Origin: CAYVSF01 sp046482855
Lineage (GTDB): Bacteria; Bacteroidota; Bacteroidia; Bacteroidales; UBA12077
Length of the DNA stretch: 42,108 nucleotides
NCBI GenBank assembly: GCA_046482855.1
Contig: JAWOEH010000039.1
Location: forward strand, 1-42,108
Direction: 5' to 3'
The notes beneath the pieces were generated by a model that saw only the letters and a program-made list of their open reading frames with translations, ran no database searches and had not been told where the DNA came from. Below, piece by piece: positions 16,533 through 24,855 of the stretch. The position numbers were made by a program, and so were the translations under genes. Numbering within the stretch: position 1 is the stretch's first letter; every line of letters starts with the position of its first letter.

Positions 16533-17141
16533 TTAACGTTTTAGTATGCCGTGAAATAAAATATTTACTGTTTGGTCCAAGTGTGCTTGTAGTTGCTGCT
16601 CAGAGATCTCTTCGCGAAGAATTAATGCGTGTTCAAGGCCTTTAAGCGCATTCACGATAGTTATAGCTGTAAACTTTGGTTGGGTAAGCTGAAAAACCTG
16701 CTTCTCGACGCCCTCTTCTAATATTTTTTGGAAGGTGGCTTCTTCATTCTTATCGATATTTTTACGCAAGCCCTCGGTAAACGCCAAGTTGCTCAAGTAA
16801 TCACTTTTTAACAGGGCGTAGTAATTGGCAAACTCTTTCAGGTAGGCCATGCGAACGTGTACATACTCTTTCAGCTTTTCAATAGGGCTTATGTTTCGGG
16901 ATATCACTTTTTCCTGGAGTCGCTCTGCCAGCACCGCAGCTTCGGCTTTAATTACTGCAACAAACACCTCTTCCTTACTTTTAAAGTAGTAATAAAGAGA
17001 GCTTTTTCCCATGTCAGCTGCCTTGGCTATTTCATCCATGGTTGTTTTCTTAAATCCATGGGATGCAAAGATTTTTCCAGATATTTCAATGATTTTTGCG
17101 CGTTGGCGCTTGCGTTTCTTAAGTATTTTCTCGCTTGGCAT
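16533..17141 (-). CDS. TetR/AcrR family transcriptional regulator
   Basis: 202 residues from ATG 17141 (MPSEKILKKRKRQRAKIIE). The TetR helix-turn-helix is clear: ISGKIFASHGFKKTTMDEIAKAADMGKSSLYYYF (read in pieces, about 20-53), then KSKEEVFVAVI. The C-terminal ligand domain is divergent. It heads the efflux operon and is expected to repress it until an effector binds (typical of the family; not shown). An in-frame TTG at 17162 would add seven residues, but it overlaps the -7 box at 17164-17171 and is unlikely. Confidence 0.92.
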   Translation of the reverse strand: MPSEKILKKRKRQRAKIIEISGKIFASHGFKKTTMDEIAKAADMGKSSLYYYFKSKEEVFVAVIKAEAAVLAERLQEKVISRNISPIEKLKEYVHVRMAYLKEFANYYALLKSDYLSNLAFTEGLRKNIDKNEEATFQKILEEGVEKQVFQLTQPKFTAITIVNALKGLEHALILREEISEQQLQAHLDQTVNILFHGILKR

Positions 17142-17163
17142 TTCTGTTTGTTTAATTGTCAAT

Positions 17164-17171
17164 CAAATGTA
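17164..17171 (-). promoter_or_regulatory. -7 box of the tetR-efflux operon
   Basis: TACATTTG on the minus strand matches TAnnTTTG, 22 bp before the regulator's ATG at 17141. No TTG is found at the right distance upstream. A GAGTTA direct repeat (17186-17191, 17200-17205) on the plus strand lies where a -33 box would be and could be a binding site for the regulator. Confidence 0.45.
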
Positions 17172-17556
17172 CGAGATTCTCTTCGGAGTTAGACTAAAAG
17201 AGTTACAAATTCTAAAAAAAAATGTTTAATGATCAGGAGATAAATTCGTAGTATCTATTTTTCGGAATCAGCGCTTTGAGCTGTTTATTACCCAGAAAAC
17301 CTGTTATTGTCCTGGAATCGAAATAATTTAGAGGCTCAGCATATATTTTACCAGGCTATAGGTACAAAATAAATAGATGTCAGGGCTGCGAATTTACTTT
17401 TCCATTGCTTTTACTAAGAGGAATTAAGGGCTAATGCCTCTTTTCTTAAAAGCTTGAATATGTATATCCGTTTTTGGACCTGATTTCATTTTGATTTTAA
17501 CTTCGTTGAGCTCCGCTCCGCTTCGCTACGGTTCTTCATTTACCCCTGGCCCTAAA

Positions 17557-17575
17557 GCCTGCCTGTTCGGTAGGC
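17557..17575. repeat. REP-like palindrome, single copy
   Basis: GCCTGCC (17557-17563) pairs with GGTAGGC (17569-17575) around loop TGTTC, with one G-T pair. It is the same CCTGCC/GGTAGG core as the tandem copies 170 bp away. Confidence 0.6.
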
Positions 17576-17729
17576 AGTGGGCACTTCAACGCGCAGATAT
17601 AAAGACGTGGGCAGGATCCCTTTAGCCTGTAGCGATTTATCGGGATAATTGAGGGGTAGTGCGTGGGCGTGAAGGAAATTAGAGCAGGTGTTTTCCTCTC
17701 TTCTCTTCGTTCGTCCTTTCTTCTTTTCG

Positions 17730-17767
17730 CCTGCCTGCCGCAGGTAGGCCTGCCTGCCGCAGGTAGG
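17730..17767. repeat. Tandem duplication of a 19-bp REP-like palindrome
   Basis: CCTGCCTGCCGCAGGTAGG occurs twice head to tail with no spacer (17730-17748 and 17749-17767), identical in sequence. Each unit is an imperfect palindrome (stem CCTGCC/GGTAGG, loop TGCCGCA). Confidence 0.85.
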
Positions 17768-17807
17768 CTTCATGAACCTGGCCATAGGTGGCAATCCGGA
17801 TAGTTGA

Positions 17808-17902
17808 AGCGATTGATTTCTGCCTATTCAAAACACAGGGCGTTGTCCTGTGTTTTTGCTTATGGCACCTTCGGCGCCTTAGTTTTTTGGAAATCAATCG
17901 CT
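17808..17902. repeat. Nested inverted repeat (95 bp, MITE-like)
   Basis: Perfect 13-bp arms AGCGATTGATTTC (17808-17820) and GAAATCAATCGCT (17890-17902) enclose a second perfect hairpin, AAAACACAGG (17830-17839) / CCTGTGTTTT (17847-17856), and a GGCACC/GGCGCC hairpin (about 17864-17878). A pair of nested palindromes in a non-coding, repeat-rich patch suggests a small non-autonomous element. Origin unproven. Confidence 0.55.
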
Positions 17903-17988
17903 ACATTGGCTCTGCTTTAGGTGTAAAATCGAATAACCATAAAGCTTGAATGTACTATTCGGGTTCATTTTAGCTGTGAAAAAAGGAT

Positions 17989-18017
17989 AAAAAAACCTGC
18001 ACAGGTTTGTGCAGGTT
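17989..18017 (-). terminator. Rho-independent terminator of the glgA-DUF4270-glmS operon
   Basis: On the minus strand, a 9-bp perfect stem AACCTGCAC/GTGCAGGTT (18017-18009 / 18002-17994) with a 6-nt loop is followed by a T-run. It lies 20 bp after the glmS stop. Confidence 0.85.
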
Positions 18018-18037
18018 GAACTTATATTATTGTAAAG

Positions 18038-19873
18038 CTATTCTACTGTTACCGATTTTGCCAGGTTTCGGGGTTGATCCACATTGCAACCTCTGAATAC
18101 AGCAATGTAATAGGAAAGAATTTGCAATGGAACAACGGTAAGCAAAGGTGCTAGTTCCTCCATCGTTTCGGGAATTTCAATTACATGGTCGGCCATGTGT
18201 TTAATCACTTTATCTCCCTCATTCACAACGGCAATTACAATTCCTTTTCGGGCTTTTACTTCCTGAATATTGTTGACAATTTTCTCGTAGGTTTTGTCTT
18301 TTGTTGCCAGAACCACTACGGGCATATTCTCATCAATCAGGGCAATGGGGCCGTGCTTCATCTCCGCAGCCGGATAGCCTTCGGCATGGATGTAGGAGAT
18401 TTCTTTAAGTTTGAGGGCTCCTTCCAGGGCTACCGGGAAAAGATACCCTCTACCCAGATACAAAAAGTTAGTTGCTTCTTTGTATTTTAAGGAGATTGTT
18501 TCGAGTTCTTTGCTCAGGAGTAAGATCTTCTCGATTTTTGCCGGAATTTCTGAGAGCTCCTGAATCAAGTCAAGGTATCGTTGATTGTCGAGCGTATTAC
18601 GTTTTTGTCCAAGAATCATGGCTATCATGGCCATAACGGTAACTTGGGTAGAGAAGGCTTTGGTGGAAGCCACCCCAATTTCGGGTCCTGCATGTGTGTA
18701 TACACCGGCATCGGTTTCCCTGGGTATGCTACTTCCCACTACGTTACAAATACCTAAAACAGTTGCACCCGCTTCTTTAGCCAGCTTTATGGCCGCCAGA
18801 GAGTCAGCTGTTTCGCCACTTTGGCTGATCACCAATACTACATCATCGGGGTGGATTACCGGGTTACGATAGCGAAATTCGGAAGCATATTCCACTTCCA
18901 CAGGTATGCGGGCTAAATCCTCAATGAGGTATTCACCTACCAGTCCGGCATGCCATGATGTTCCACAGCCCAGAATGAGTATGCGTTTAGCAGCTAGTAG
19001 CTGAGGCATGGCATTATAGAGCCCTCCCAGATGAACTGTTTGTTTATCGGGGGAGATCCGCCCTCTGAAGGTGTCAAGAATAGAGCGCGGTTGTTCAAAT
19101 ATCTCCTTCAGCATAAAATGGTCGTACCCATTTTTCTCTATCTCACCAATCTCCAGGTCAATTTTCTGAATTTTAGGAGTAAGCTTCGTGTTTTTAATGG
19201 TTTTGAGAACCATTTCCTCCTTACCTAAAATAGCAACATCGTTGTCGTTCAGGTAAATAACACTTTTTGTGTGCTCAACAATAGGCGTAGCATCCGAAGC
19301 AATATAGTATTCATCTTTACCTACGCCAATAACCAACGGGCTGCCACGTCGGGCGGCAATAAGTTTATCGGGTTCATCTTTGCACATAATAGCCAAACCA
19401 TACGCGCCAACAACCTTGGAGAGTGCCAAACGTACGGCTATTTCTGCCGAAACTTTCCCTTTCAGGTATATGTATTCAATTAAGTTGGCAAGTACTTCCG
19501 TATCGGTTTCTGTTTCAAACGTGTAGCCTCTGTCGCTAAGCTTCTCTTTCAACCTGCCATAATTCTCAATAATTCCGTTATGGATGAGGGTGAAGTGTCC
19601 ATATTGCGACTGATGCGGATGCGCATTCACATCATTGGGCTCTCCGTGTGTCGCCCAACGGGTGTGTCCGATACCTACCTTGCCTTGAATATTGAAATCT
19701 TTTGCGTAGGTCTCAAGCTCGGCTACTTTTCCTTGTTTTTTGTAAATATTAATGCGTTCATCCAGTAACGCAATGCCAGCAGAATCATATCCTCTGTACT
19801 CCAGCCTTTTTAATCCGTTTATCAATATAGGATACGCCTGCTTATCGCCTATATATCCAACAATTCCGCACAT
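18038..19873 (-). CDS. glmS: Glutamine-fructose-6-phosphate aminotransferase (isomerizing)
   Basis: 611 residues, full length. The enzyme makes glucosamine-6-phosphate from fructose-6-phosphate and glutamine, the first step to UDP-GlcNAc for peptidoglycan and LPS. The N-terminal Ntn-amidotransferase domain starts MCGIVGYIG with catalytic Cys2, followed by HTRWATHGEPNDVNAHPH. Two SIS sugar-isomerase domains follow, with CGTSWHAG, SQSGETADSLAA, and the C-terminal DQPRNLAKSVTVE. It is the last gene of a minus-strand operon, 9 bp after the DUF4270 gene. No glmS ribozyme is present in that tiny gap. Confidence 0.97.
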   Translation of the reverse strand: MCGIVGYIGDKQAYPILINGLKRLEYRGYDSAGIALLDERINIYKKQGKVAELETYAKDFNIQGKVGIGHTRWATHGEPNDVNAHPHQSQYGHFTLIHNGIIENYGRLKEKLSDRGYTFETETDTEVLANLIEYIYLKGKVSAEIAVRLALSKVVGAYGLAIMCKDEPDKLIAARRGSPLVIGVGKDEYYIASDATPIVEHTKSVIYLNDNDVAILGKEEMVLKTIKNTKLTPKIQKIDLEIGEIEKNGYDHFMLKEIFEQPRSILDTFRGRISPDKQTVHLGGLYNAMPQLLAAKRILILGCGTSWHAGLVGEYLIEDLARIPVEVEYASEFRYRNPVIHPDDVVLVISQSGETADSLAAIKLAKEAGATVLGICNVVGSSIPRETDAGVYTHAGPEIGVASTKAFSTQVTVMAMIAMILGQKRNTLDNQRYLDLIQELSEIPAKIEKILLLSKELETISLKYKEATNFLYLGRGYLFPVALEGALKLKEISYIHAEGYPAAEMKHGPIALIDENMPVVVLATKDKTYEKIVNNIQEVKARKGIVIAVVNEGDKVIKHMADHVIEIPETMEELAPLLTVVPLQILSYYIAVFRGCNVDQPRNLAKSVTVE

Positions 19874-19882
19874 ATCAGTATG

Positions 19883-21157
19883 TTAATGTTTTGTGTAGGT
19901 GATGATCACTTTGGTTTCCGCTCCGTTTAATATTGCCTTGTTGGGTTGTTTATAATCCGATGCAGGAAAGATAAAGAATTCTTTATTTTCCTCTTTCCCA
20001 TTAAGTACATCGGTAACATATCGGGTAATATTGAACGTATAAGTGTCGTTGTCACTATTGAGTCTTCCCCCAAATAGACTAGAGTTCTCATTTTGATCCC
20101 GAATGGGGACAAAATTTCCGCTTTCATCCTTACTGTAGAAATAGAACTGTGAAGGAGGCGTATAAAGATCCTTTACGTAGTTATCAACAATTGGCATTTG
20201 CAATTCGGCTTTTAGGATTGCGTAGCTGCTGTCAGCGGCATACTGTTCCAAATCCGGAATCTTGAATTTCGACTTTATTCCGCCCAGTCCCTGAATATGA
20301 AAAGGGTCATCAATAGCTGTTTCGCCATTGGTCTTAGCCTCTTCGATAGCAGAGCCTGTATAGTCATGCTCAACCGTGTAGAGGTGATAAGCCCGGCTGG
20401 ATAGTTCGTAGTCATATTGGTATGTGGTATCTTTATCATCCGCGGGATCATGATAGAACAAACGAACCCGATTGAGGTTTACAGTTTGATTCAGATTGAT
20501 TTGATAGATGCCGGCATTGTTTCGTGGGTCGGCAATTTGGCAGTAGATACCCGGAAAATATTTAATAAACGAAGAGTCGGATTGCAGTGACTCCTCACCG
20601 GCGAACAGAAACTCGGCAAATTCATCGGTTAAAGCCACAACCAATGTCGAGTCGTCCTTAATGGTTGTCCCGGTAGCAATGCTTTGCGGGTCGTAGTAGG
20701 GGGCCATGTCAAAATCTGAATAATAAAGGGTATCGCCCAGTTCCTGGTTAAGTTTATGTACCTGAATCTCCTGATCGGGTGTGTTTCCATAGGGTACATA
20801 CGAGATCCTGAGTTCTGCGGAATCAACAATTGCTCCTTCCGGAAAGATGTCTTCTGCACTGGTCGCGTTTATAACCAACGTTGAGGCGAAAGAGGCCTTT
20901 GTTCTTCCTACCAACTCATTTTGCATGTGGCCTAAAAAGACGGTCTGCTGATTATAAGAAATAAATCGGTTGGTATCCGTAACGAACGTCTCAACAAGTG
21001 ATAGGGTATCTGTTAAAACATGGTATTTTTCTTCCTCCGTAATTAATTCTTGTCCTAATGGGCTGGTTTTTTCCTCACAACTCTGTAGCCCCATCGTAAG
21101 TATAAAAATAAGGAGCCCTCCCACAAGGGCAGGACTACTTACCCAAAATTTGGTCAT
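19883..21157 (-). CDS. DUF4270 family lipoprotein
   Basis: 424 residues from ATG 21157 (MTKFWVSSPALVGG). This start places the lipobox LQSC (cysteine at about residue 27) at a normal distance; upstream ATGs at 21196 and 21193 would give a 39-residue leader. The rest (SPLGQELITEEEKYHVLTDTLSL..., ending KVIITYTKH) matches the Bacteroidota-specific DUF4270 family of large surface-exposed or periplasmic lipoproteins of unknown function. The gene overlaps the end of the upstream glycogen synthase by about 23 bp and precedes glmS by 9 bp, so it belongs to a conserved glgA-DUF4270-glmS unit. That linkage hints at a cell-envelope or polysaccharide role, which is inference. Confidence 0.85.
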   Translation of the reverse strand: MTKFWVSSPALVGGLLIFILTMGLQSCEEKTSPLGQELITEEEKYHVLTDTLSLVETFVTDTNRFISYNQQTVFLGHMQNELVGRTKASFASTLVINATSAEDIFPEGAIVDSAELRISYVPYGNTPDQEIQVHKLNQELGDTLYYSDFDMAPYYDPQSIATGTTIKDDSTLVVALTDEFAEFLFAGEESLQSDSSFIKYFPGIYCQIADPRNNAGIYQINLNQTVNLNRVRLFYHDPADDKDTTYQYDYELSSRAYHLYTVEHDYTGSAIEEAKTNGETAIDDPFHIQGLGGIKSKFKIPDLEQYAADSSYAILKAELQMPIVDNYVKDLYTPPSQFYFYSKDESGNFVPIRDQNENSSLFGGRLNSDNDTYTFNITRYVTDVLNGKEENKEFFIFPASDYKQPNKAILNGAETKVIITYTKH

Positions 21158-21944
21158 AGAACGCTGAATAGGCGTCAATATAGCTTTCTTCATCATGATA
21201 ATTCAAAACTGGTTTTTCACTCTCTTTAATTAAACTGCCAAGGTTATTATTTATTTTCTCACTTCCAAAGATTATGCCATCAGAATTCTGTATGGCAAGC
21301 CTGGAAAGATTTTCAAAGGATGGCTTCTTTACCAATTCTACATCTTTGTTGTTAATGCCTTCGAATTTTATCTTTTGGGCAAATTTCGGGTCTAGTTCGC
21401 CTGGGAAGTCATCGTCGTATATCGAATACACTATTTTCGTATCGGAAAAGGTGGGTTCATCGTTATACGCTTTTTTTACATATAAAGGAACAAGGCCGGT
21501 AAACCAACCATGACAATGAATAATATCGGGTGTCCAGCGTAATTTTTTTACTGTTTCCAGCACTCCGCGAGCAAAAAATATTGCCCGTTCATCGTTATCT
21601 TCAAAATAGGTTCCCTCGTCATCTTTGAAGATGGCTTTTCGTTGGAAGTAATCCTCATTATCGATAAAATACACCTGCATACGAGCTGCTTGAATGGAGG
21701 CTACCTTAATGATAAGAGGATGATCGGTATCGTCAATAATAAGGTTCATTCCGGAGAGGCGAATAACCTCGTGCAGTTGATTCCTTCGTTCGTTTATTTT
21801 GCCAAATCGGGGCATGAAAGTCCTGATCTCTCGACCCTTCTCCTGAATTCCCTGTGGCAAATAACGCCCCATCTTCGACATATGCGTCTCAGGCAAATAG
21901 GGGGTTATTTCTTGAGAGATAAATAATACTTTAGTACTTTCCAT
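21135..21944 (-). CDS. Short glycogen/starch synthase (GT5 N-terminal domain type)
   Basis: 269 residues, MESTKVLFISQEITPYLPETHMSKMGRYLPQGI. This aligns with the N-terminal Rossmann domain of GT5 glycogen synthases, including IIHCHGWFTGLVPLYVKKAY. It is about half the length of a classical GlgA: the C-terminal donor-binding domain is missing, and the ADP-glucose KxGG-type loop is replaced by SKMGR. This short form is standard in Bacteroidota, where it is annotated as glycogen/starch synthase; real synthase activity is uncertain. It is the first gene of its operon, with a strong promoter at 21972-22002, divergent from panC. Confidence 0.85.
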   Translation of the reverse strand: MESTKVLFISQEITPYLPETHMSKMGRYLPQGIQEKGREIRTFMPRFGKINERRNQLHEVIRLSGMNLIIDDTDHPLIIKVASIQAARMQVYFIDNEDYFQRKAIFKDDEGTYFEDNDERAIFFARGVLETVKKLRWTPDIIHCHGWFTGLVPLYVKKAYNDEPTFSDTKIVYSIYDDDFPGELDPKFAQKIKFEGINNKDVELVKKPSFENLSRLAIQNSDGIIFGSEKINNNLGSLIKESEKPVLNYHDEESYIDAYSAFYDQILGK

Positions 21945-21971
21945 TTATCCTGGTGTTTAATTTAATCTACG

Positions 21972-22002
21972 CAAAATTAGTAAAAATAAAAAAAATCATC
22001 AA
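21972..22002 (-). promoter_or_regulatory. Promoter of the glgA-DUF4270-glmS operon
   Basis: On the minus strand, -33 TTG (22002-22000), a 20-bp spacer and -7 TAATTTTG (21979-21972) match the Bacteroidota consensus exactly. The predicted leader is about 20 nt. Confidence 0.72.
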
Positions 22003-22065
22003 CTTTTGCATTCTGCCCGTGTTCTATTCATGAGGCTTTTAATCAAAAACTCAAGCCATTTTCTT

Positions 22066-22917
22066 ATGATTATATGTCAATCGTCAGCTGATCTGACTGC
22101 GCATTTATCTCCGATACAAGCCGCTGGCTCTACCGTTGGCTTTGTTCCAACAATGGGTGCGCTACACCAGGGGCACATCTCTTTGTTAAATTGTGCAAAA
22201 AAAACAACCCATTTTTCTGTGGTGAGTATTTTCGTGAATCCTACCCAATTTAACGATCCTGAGGATTATGAAAAGTATCCGCGAAATGTGGAGCACGATC
22301 TTCAGAGGTTGGAGGCTGCAGGATGTGATTTGGTGTTTCTTCCTTCGTATGAGGATATCTATCCTCAAGGGCCTGTTGAGAAAGCGTATGATCTGGGCGG
22401 CTTAGACCTAGTTATGGAAGGCCCTATGCGACCCGGGCATTTTAACGGAGTTGCTATGGTGGTTCATCGATTATTTCAATTGGTGCACCCTTCGGATGCG
22501 TTTTTTGGCGAGAAAGATTTTCAACAACTTGCCATCATAAAATTTCTTGTACGTTCATTACAGTTGAATGTTACAATACATGGCTGCCCGATTCTTCGGG
22601 AAGCAAATGGATTAGCCATGAGTTCGAGAAATGAGCGTCTTACACCTGAGCAACGCGAGAATGCTGCTGCCATTTATGCTAGTTTGCAAATTGCCCGGGA
22701 GCATTTGCAAGATTTCACCTCCGCTAAAGAGATTAAAGAGTTTGTTGTAAACAAAATAAATGAGAATCCGTATTTAGAAGTAGAGTATTTCGATTTGATC
22801 GAGGCGAATACCTTGCAAGAAATTAATAGGATGGACGAAGCCATTGAGCCTGTGGGGTGTGTGGCTGTTTATGCAGGAAGTGTTCGCCTAATCGATAATA
22901 TTCGATTTTATTCTTAG
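22066..22917 (+). CDS. panC: Pantoate-beta-alanine ligase (pantothenate synthetase)
   Basis: 283 residues from ATG 22066, the usual length; the in-frame ATG at 22006 would add 20 residues not seen in the family. It condenses pantoate and beta-alanine with ATP to pantothenate, for CoA synthesis. Motifs are VGFVPTMGALHQGHISLL (HIGH-type nucleotide loop), VSIFVNPTQFNDPEDYEKYPR, RPGHFNGVAMVV, FGEKDFQQLAII and LAMSSRNERLTPEQR (KMSKS-like). It is adjacent to panD, which supplies beta-alanine. Confidence 0.96.
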   Translation: MIICQSSADLTAHLSPIQAAGSTVGFVPTMGALHQGHISLLNCAKKTTHFSVVSIFVNPTQFNDPEDYEKYPRNVEHDLQRLEAAGCDLVFLPSYEDIYPQGPVEKAYDLGGLDLVMEGPMRPGHFNGVAMVVHRLFQLVHPSDAFFGEKDFQQLAIIKFLVRSLQLNVTIHGCPILREANGLAMSSRNERLTPEQRENAAAIYASLQIAREHLQDFTSAKEIKEFVVNKINENPYLEVEYFDLIEANTLQEINRMDEAIEPVGCVAVYAGSVRLIDNIRFYS

Positions 22918-22947
22918 TTTTGCACCATCAAAATTTGTTATTGGGCT

Positions 22948-23298
22948 ATGAATATTGAAGTTGTAAAGTCGAAAATACACAAGGTTACCGTAACGGAAGC
23001 GAACCTGCAATATGTTGGAAGCATTACCATTGATGAAGATTTGATGGAAGCGGCTAATATTATTGAGAATGAGAAAGTACAGGTAGTAAATATCAACAAT
23101 GGAGAGCGACTTGAAACTTATGTGATTAAGGGAGAGCGAGGAAACGGCCAGATTTGTCTGAATGGCCCTGCTGCCCGAAAAGTTGCCGTTGGTGATGTGG
23201 TGATTATTATCTCTTATGCCTCACTCGATTTTGAGGAGGCCAAATCGTTTAAACCCCGACTGATTTTTCCTGACATCGAAACAAATACAGTTGTTTAA
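22948..23298 (+). CDS. panD: Aspartate 1-decarboxylase (pyruvoyl-dependent)
   Basis: 116 residues. The proenzyme self-cleaves between G24 and S25 (YVGSITID) to create the pyruvoyl group, then converts aspartate to beta-alanine for the neighbouring PanC. K9 (KSKIHK region) and the R/N motif region (NGERLETYVIKGERGNGQICLNGPAARKVAVGD, in pieces) are canonical. A possible internal -7 box TAGTTTTG (22915-22922) precedes it, overlapping the panC stop. The stop codon abuts the TTG start of the next gene. Confidence 0.96.
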   Translation: MNIEVVKSKIHKVTVTEANLQYVGSITIDEDLMEAANIIENEKVQVVNINNGERLETYVIKGERGNGQICLNGPAARKVAVGDVVIIISYASLDFEEAKSFKPRLIFPDIETNTVV

Positions 23299-24318
23299 TT
23301 GAGGCGTAAACTTACGCAGGTTCTGCAATTTATTGTCTTTTTAGGTGTAGGTATAGCCTTATTATACCTTGCTTTTAAGGATATGGATTTTCAAATGCTT
23401 TGGCAGGATCTGAAATCGGCAAACTATTTCTGGGTAAGTCTCTCTTTACTTGCCGGAGTAGTTGCTTACTGGAGTCGGGCTGTGCGATGGCGTTTGCTCA
23501 TAGAGCCTTTGGGACATAAACCTCCCTTGAGCAGCGTGTTTTTTGCCGTCATGATTGGGTATCTGGCGAATTTTGCCTTTCCACGTATTGGCGAAGTTAC
23601 CCGCTGTGGGGCTTTGGCCAAATCTCAAAAAATTCCCCTTGATTCCTTATTGGGAACAGTGATCATTGAAAGAGGATTCGATCTAATTTGCTTGATTCTC
23701 TTATTGGTAATTATATTATTGGCTAAACTTTCTACTGTTGGTGGGTTTCTGTATTCAGCAATTTGGGTACCGCTGCAAGATAAATTCATATCCATACTGG
23801 CTATTGGCTTCTGGTGGTGGATGGGAATTGTTTTGGCTGTTGCTACAGGCATCTGGATCCTCTATTTCCTAAGAAGAAAAGTACGAAAGAGTGCGCTTTA
23901 CTTAAAGCTGAGGAATATTTTTAAAGGGGTTGGCGAAGGTTTGCGGACCATTGCAAAGATGAAGAATCGCAAAAAGTTTATTTTGCATACCTTCATCATT
24001 TGGGGCTCCTATTACCTTATGACCTACCTGGTTTTCTTCGCCTTGCCCTATACTTCTATGCTATCGCCTATTGATGGGGTCTTTATTTTGGTCGTTGGCG
24101 GTATTGGGATGAGTGCTCCGGTGCAGGGAGGTATTGGTGCTTATCACTGGCTCGTATCGATGGCATTAATGCTTTATGGCGTTACCAAGGAAGAAGGGTT
24201 GGTGTATGCAACCCTAAGCCATGAAACGCAAACTATTTTGGCCATCATTTTAGGGTTTATCTCCATTATTGCTTTTTGGTATCAACGAAATCATGCACAA
24301 CTCAAGCAAAATTCGTAG
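23299..24318 (+). CDS. Lysylphosphatidylglycerol synthase TM region/UPF0104 flippase-like membrane protein
   Basis: 339 residues with 8-9 predicted transmembrane segments (VLQFIVFLGVGIALLYLAF, WVSLSLLAGVVAYWSRAV, and so on). Family motifs are RAVRWRLLIEPLGHKPPL, GYLANFAFPRIGEVTRCGAL and GGIGMSAPVQGGIGAYHWLV. This is the flippase-like domain of MprF/AglD proteins without the aminoacyl-transferase half. It probably moves a lipid or lipid-linked sugar across the inner membrane. Translation appears to start at TTG 23299, directly after the panD TAA with no spacer; no better ATG exists without losing TM1. It overlaps nothing essential and sits in the pan operon. Confidence 0.88.
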   Translation: MRRKLTQVLQFIVFLGVGIALLYLAFKDMDFQMLWQDLKSANYFWVSLSLLAGVVAYWSRAVRWRLLIEPLGHKPPLSSVFFAVMIGYLANFAFPRIGEVTRCGALAKSQKIPLDSLLGTVIIERGFDLICLILLLVIILLAKLSTVGGFLYSAIWVPLQDKFISILAIGFWWWMGIVLAVATGIWILYFLRRKVRKSALYLKLRNIFKGVGEGLRTIAKMKNRKKFILHTFIIWGSYYLMTYLVFFALPYTSMLSPIDGVFILVVGGIGMSAPVQGGIGAYHWLVSMALMLYGVTKEEGLVYATLSHETQTILAIILGFISIIAFWYQRNHAQLKQNS

Positions 24319-24343
24319 TTTTATCGTGCAAAATGATGGAACT

Positions 24344-24838
24344 ATGGATAAACTTGAACGAATTAAAGCTAAAATAATTCCCGCAACACGATGGGAACTG
24401 CTTGATGCTCATTTAGCCTTTTGGCAATTCAAACAATTAAAGATAGGTTTTACCAATGGATGCTTTGATATTTTGCATCAGGGACATGTGGCCTATTTGG
24501 CACAAGCTGCTTCGCATTCCGATATATTCGTGGTGGGGCTCAATAGCGACGCATCCGTGAGGCGATTAAAAGGCGCTCAGAGGCCTTTGCAGGATGAGAG
24601 TTCTCGCGCAATGGTATTGGCTGCATTGGGGTTTGTGGATGGCGTAGTGCTTTTTGAGCAAGATACCCCTAACGACCTTATTCGTTATCTTATGCCCGAT
24701 GTACTTGCCAAAGGTGCCGATTATACCAAAGAACAGGTGGTAGGTGCTGATATTGTTGAGGCCGGAGGTGGTCAAGTAAAACTTATCGATTTGGTTGAAG
24801 GGTACTCAACAACCGCAGTCATTAATCGTATGAAATAA
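24344..24838 (+). CDS. hldE: D-glycero-beta-D-manno-heptose 1-phosphate adenylyltransferase (HldE C-terminal-domain type)
   Basis: 164 residues from ATG 24344 (MDKLERIKAKI); the upstream ATG 24269 would overlap the flippase gene. The nucleotidyltransferase signature is IGFTNGCFDILHQGHVAYL (HxGH), followed by VGLNSDASVRRLKGAQRPL and LAKGADYTKEQVVGADIVEAGGG. This stand-alone form corresponds to RfaE domain II and makes ADP-heptose for the LPS core. The kinase domain (RfaE1) is not in the window. Plus-strand operon, 17 bp before radA. Confidence 0.92.
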   Translation: MDKLERIKAKIIPATRWELLDAHLAFWQFKQLKIGFTNGCFDILHQGHVAYLAQAASHSDIFVVGLNSDASVRRLKGAQRPLQDESSRAMVLAALGFVDGVVLFEQDTPNDLIRYLMPDVLAKGADYTKEQVVGADIVEAGGGQVKLIDLVEGYSTTAVINRMK

Positions 24839-24855
24839 GAAGTAAGGAGTTCTCT

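Larger units (their letters stand above)
17163..18037. other. 875-bp gene-free region rich in palindromes and repeats
   Basis: I see no convincing gene here. The part near tetR (17163-17500) is AT-rich, with one hairpin (AAGAGG 17416-17421 / CCTCTT 17437-17442). From about 17500 to 17905 the base composition becomes more GC-rich, and palindromic repeats crowd together: three CCTGCC...GGTAGG units, a nested inverted repeat (17808-17902), and a CTCCGCTCCGCTTCGCTACGG simple-sequence patch (about 17511-17531). This looks like a cluster of dispersed intergenic repeats or a decayed non-autonomous element. The last 50 bp hold the glmS terminator. Confidence 0.6.

Noticed and set aside
17552..17897. 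Two minus-strand frames of 72-80 codons in the repeat region
   Set aside because: They are translations of palindromic repeats and low-complexity DNA (LRQAG repeats); no start context or conserved domain.
19874..19882. glmS ribozyme/riboswitch
   Set aside because: Only 9 bp separate DUF4270 and glmS, far too short for the ribozyme.
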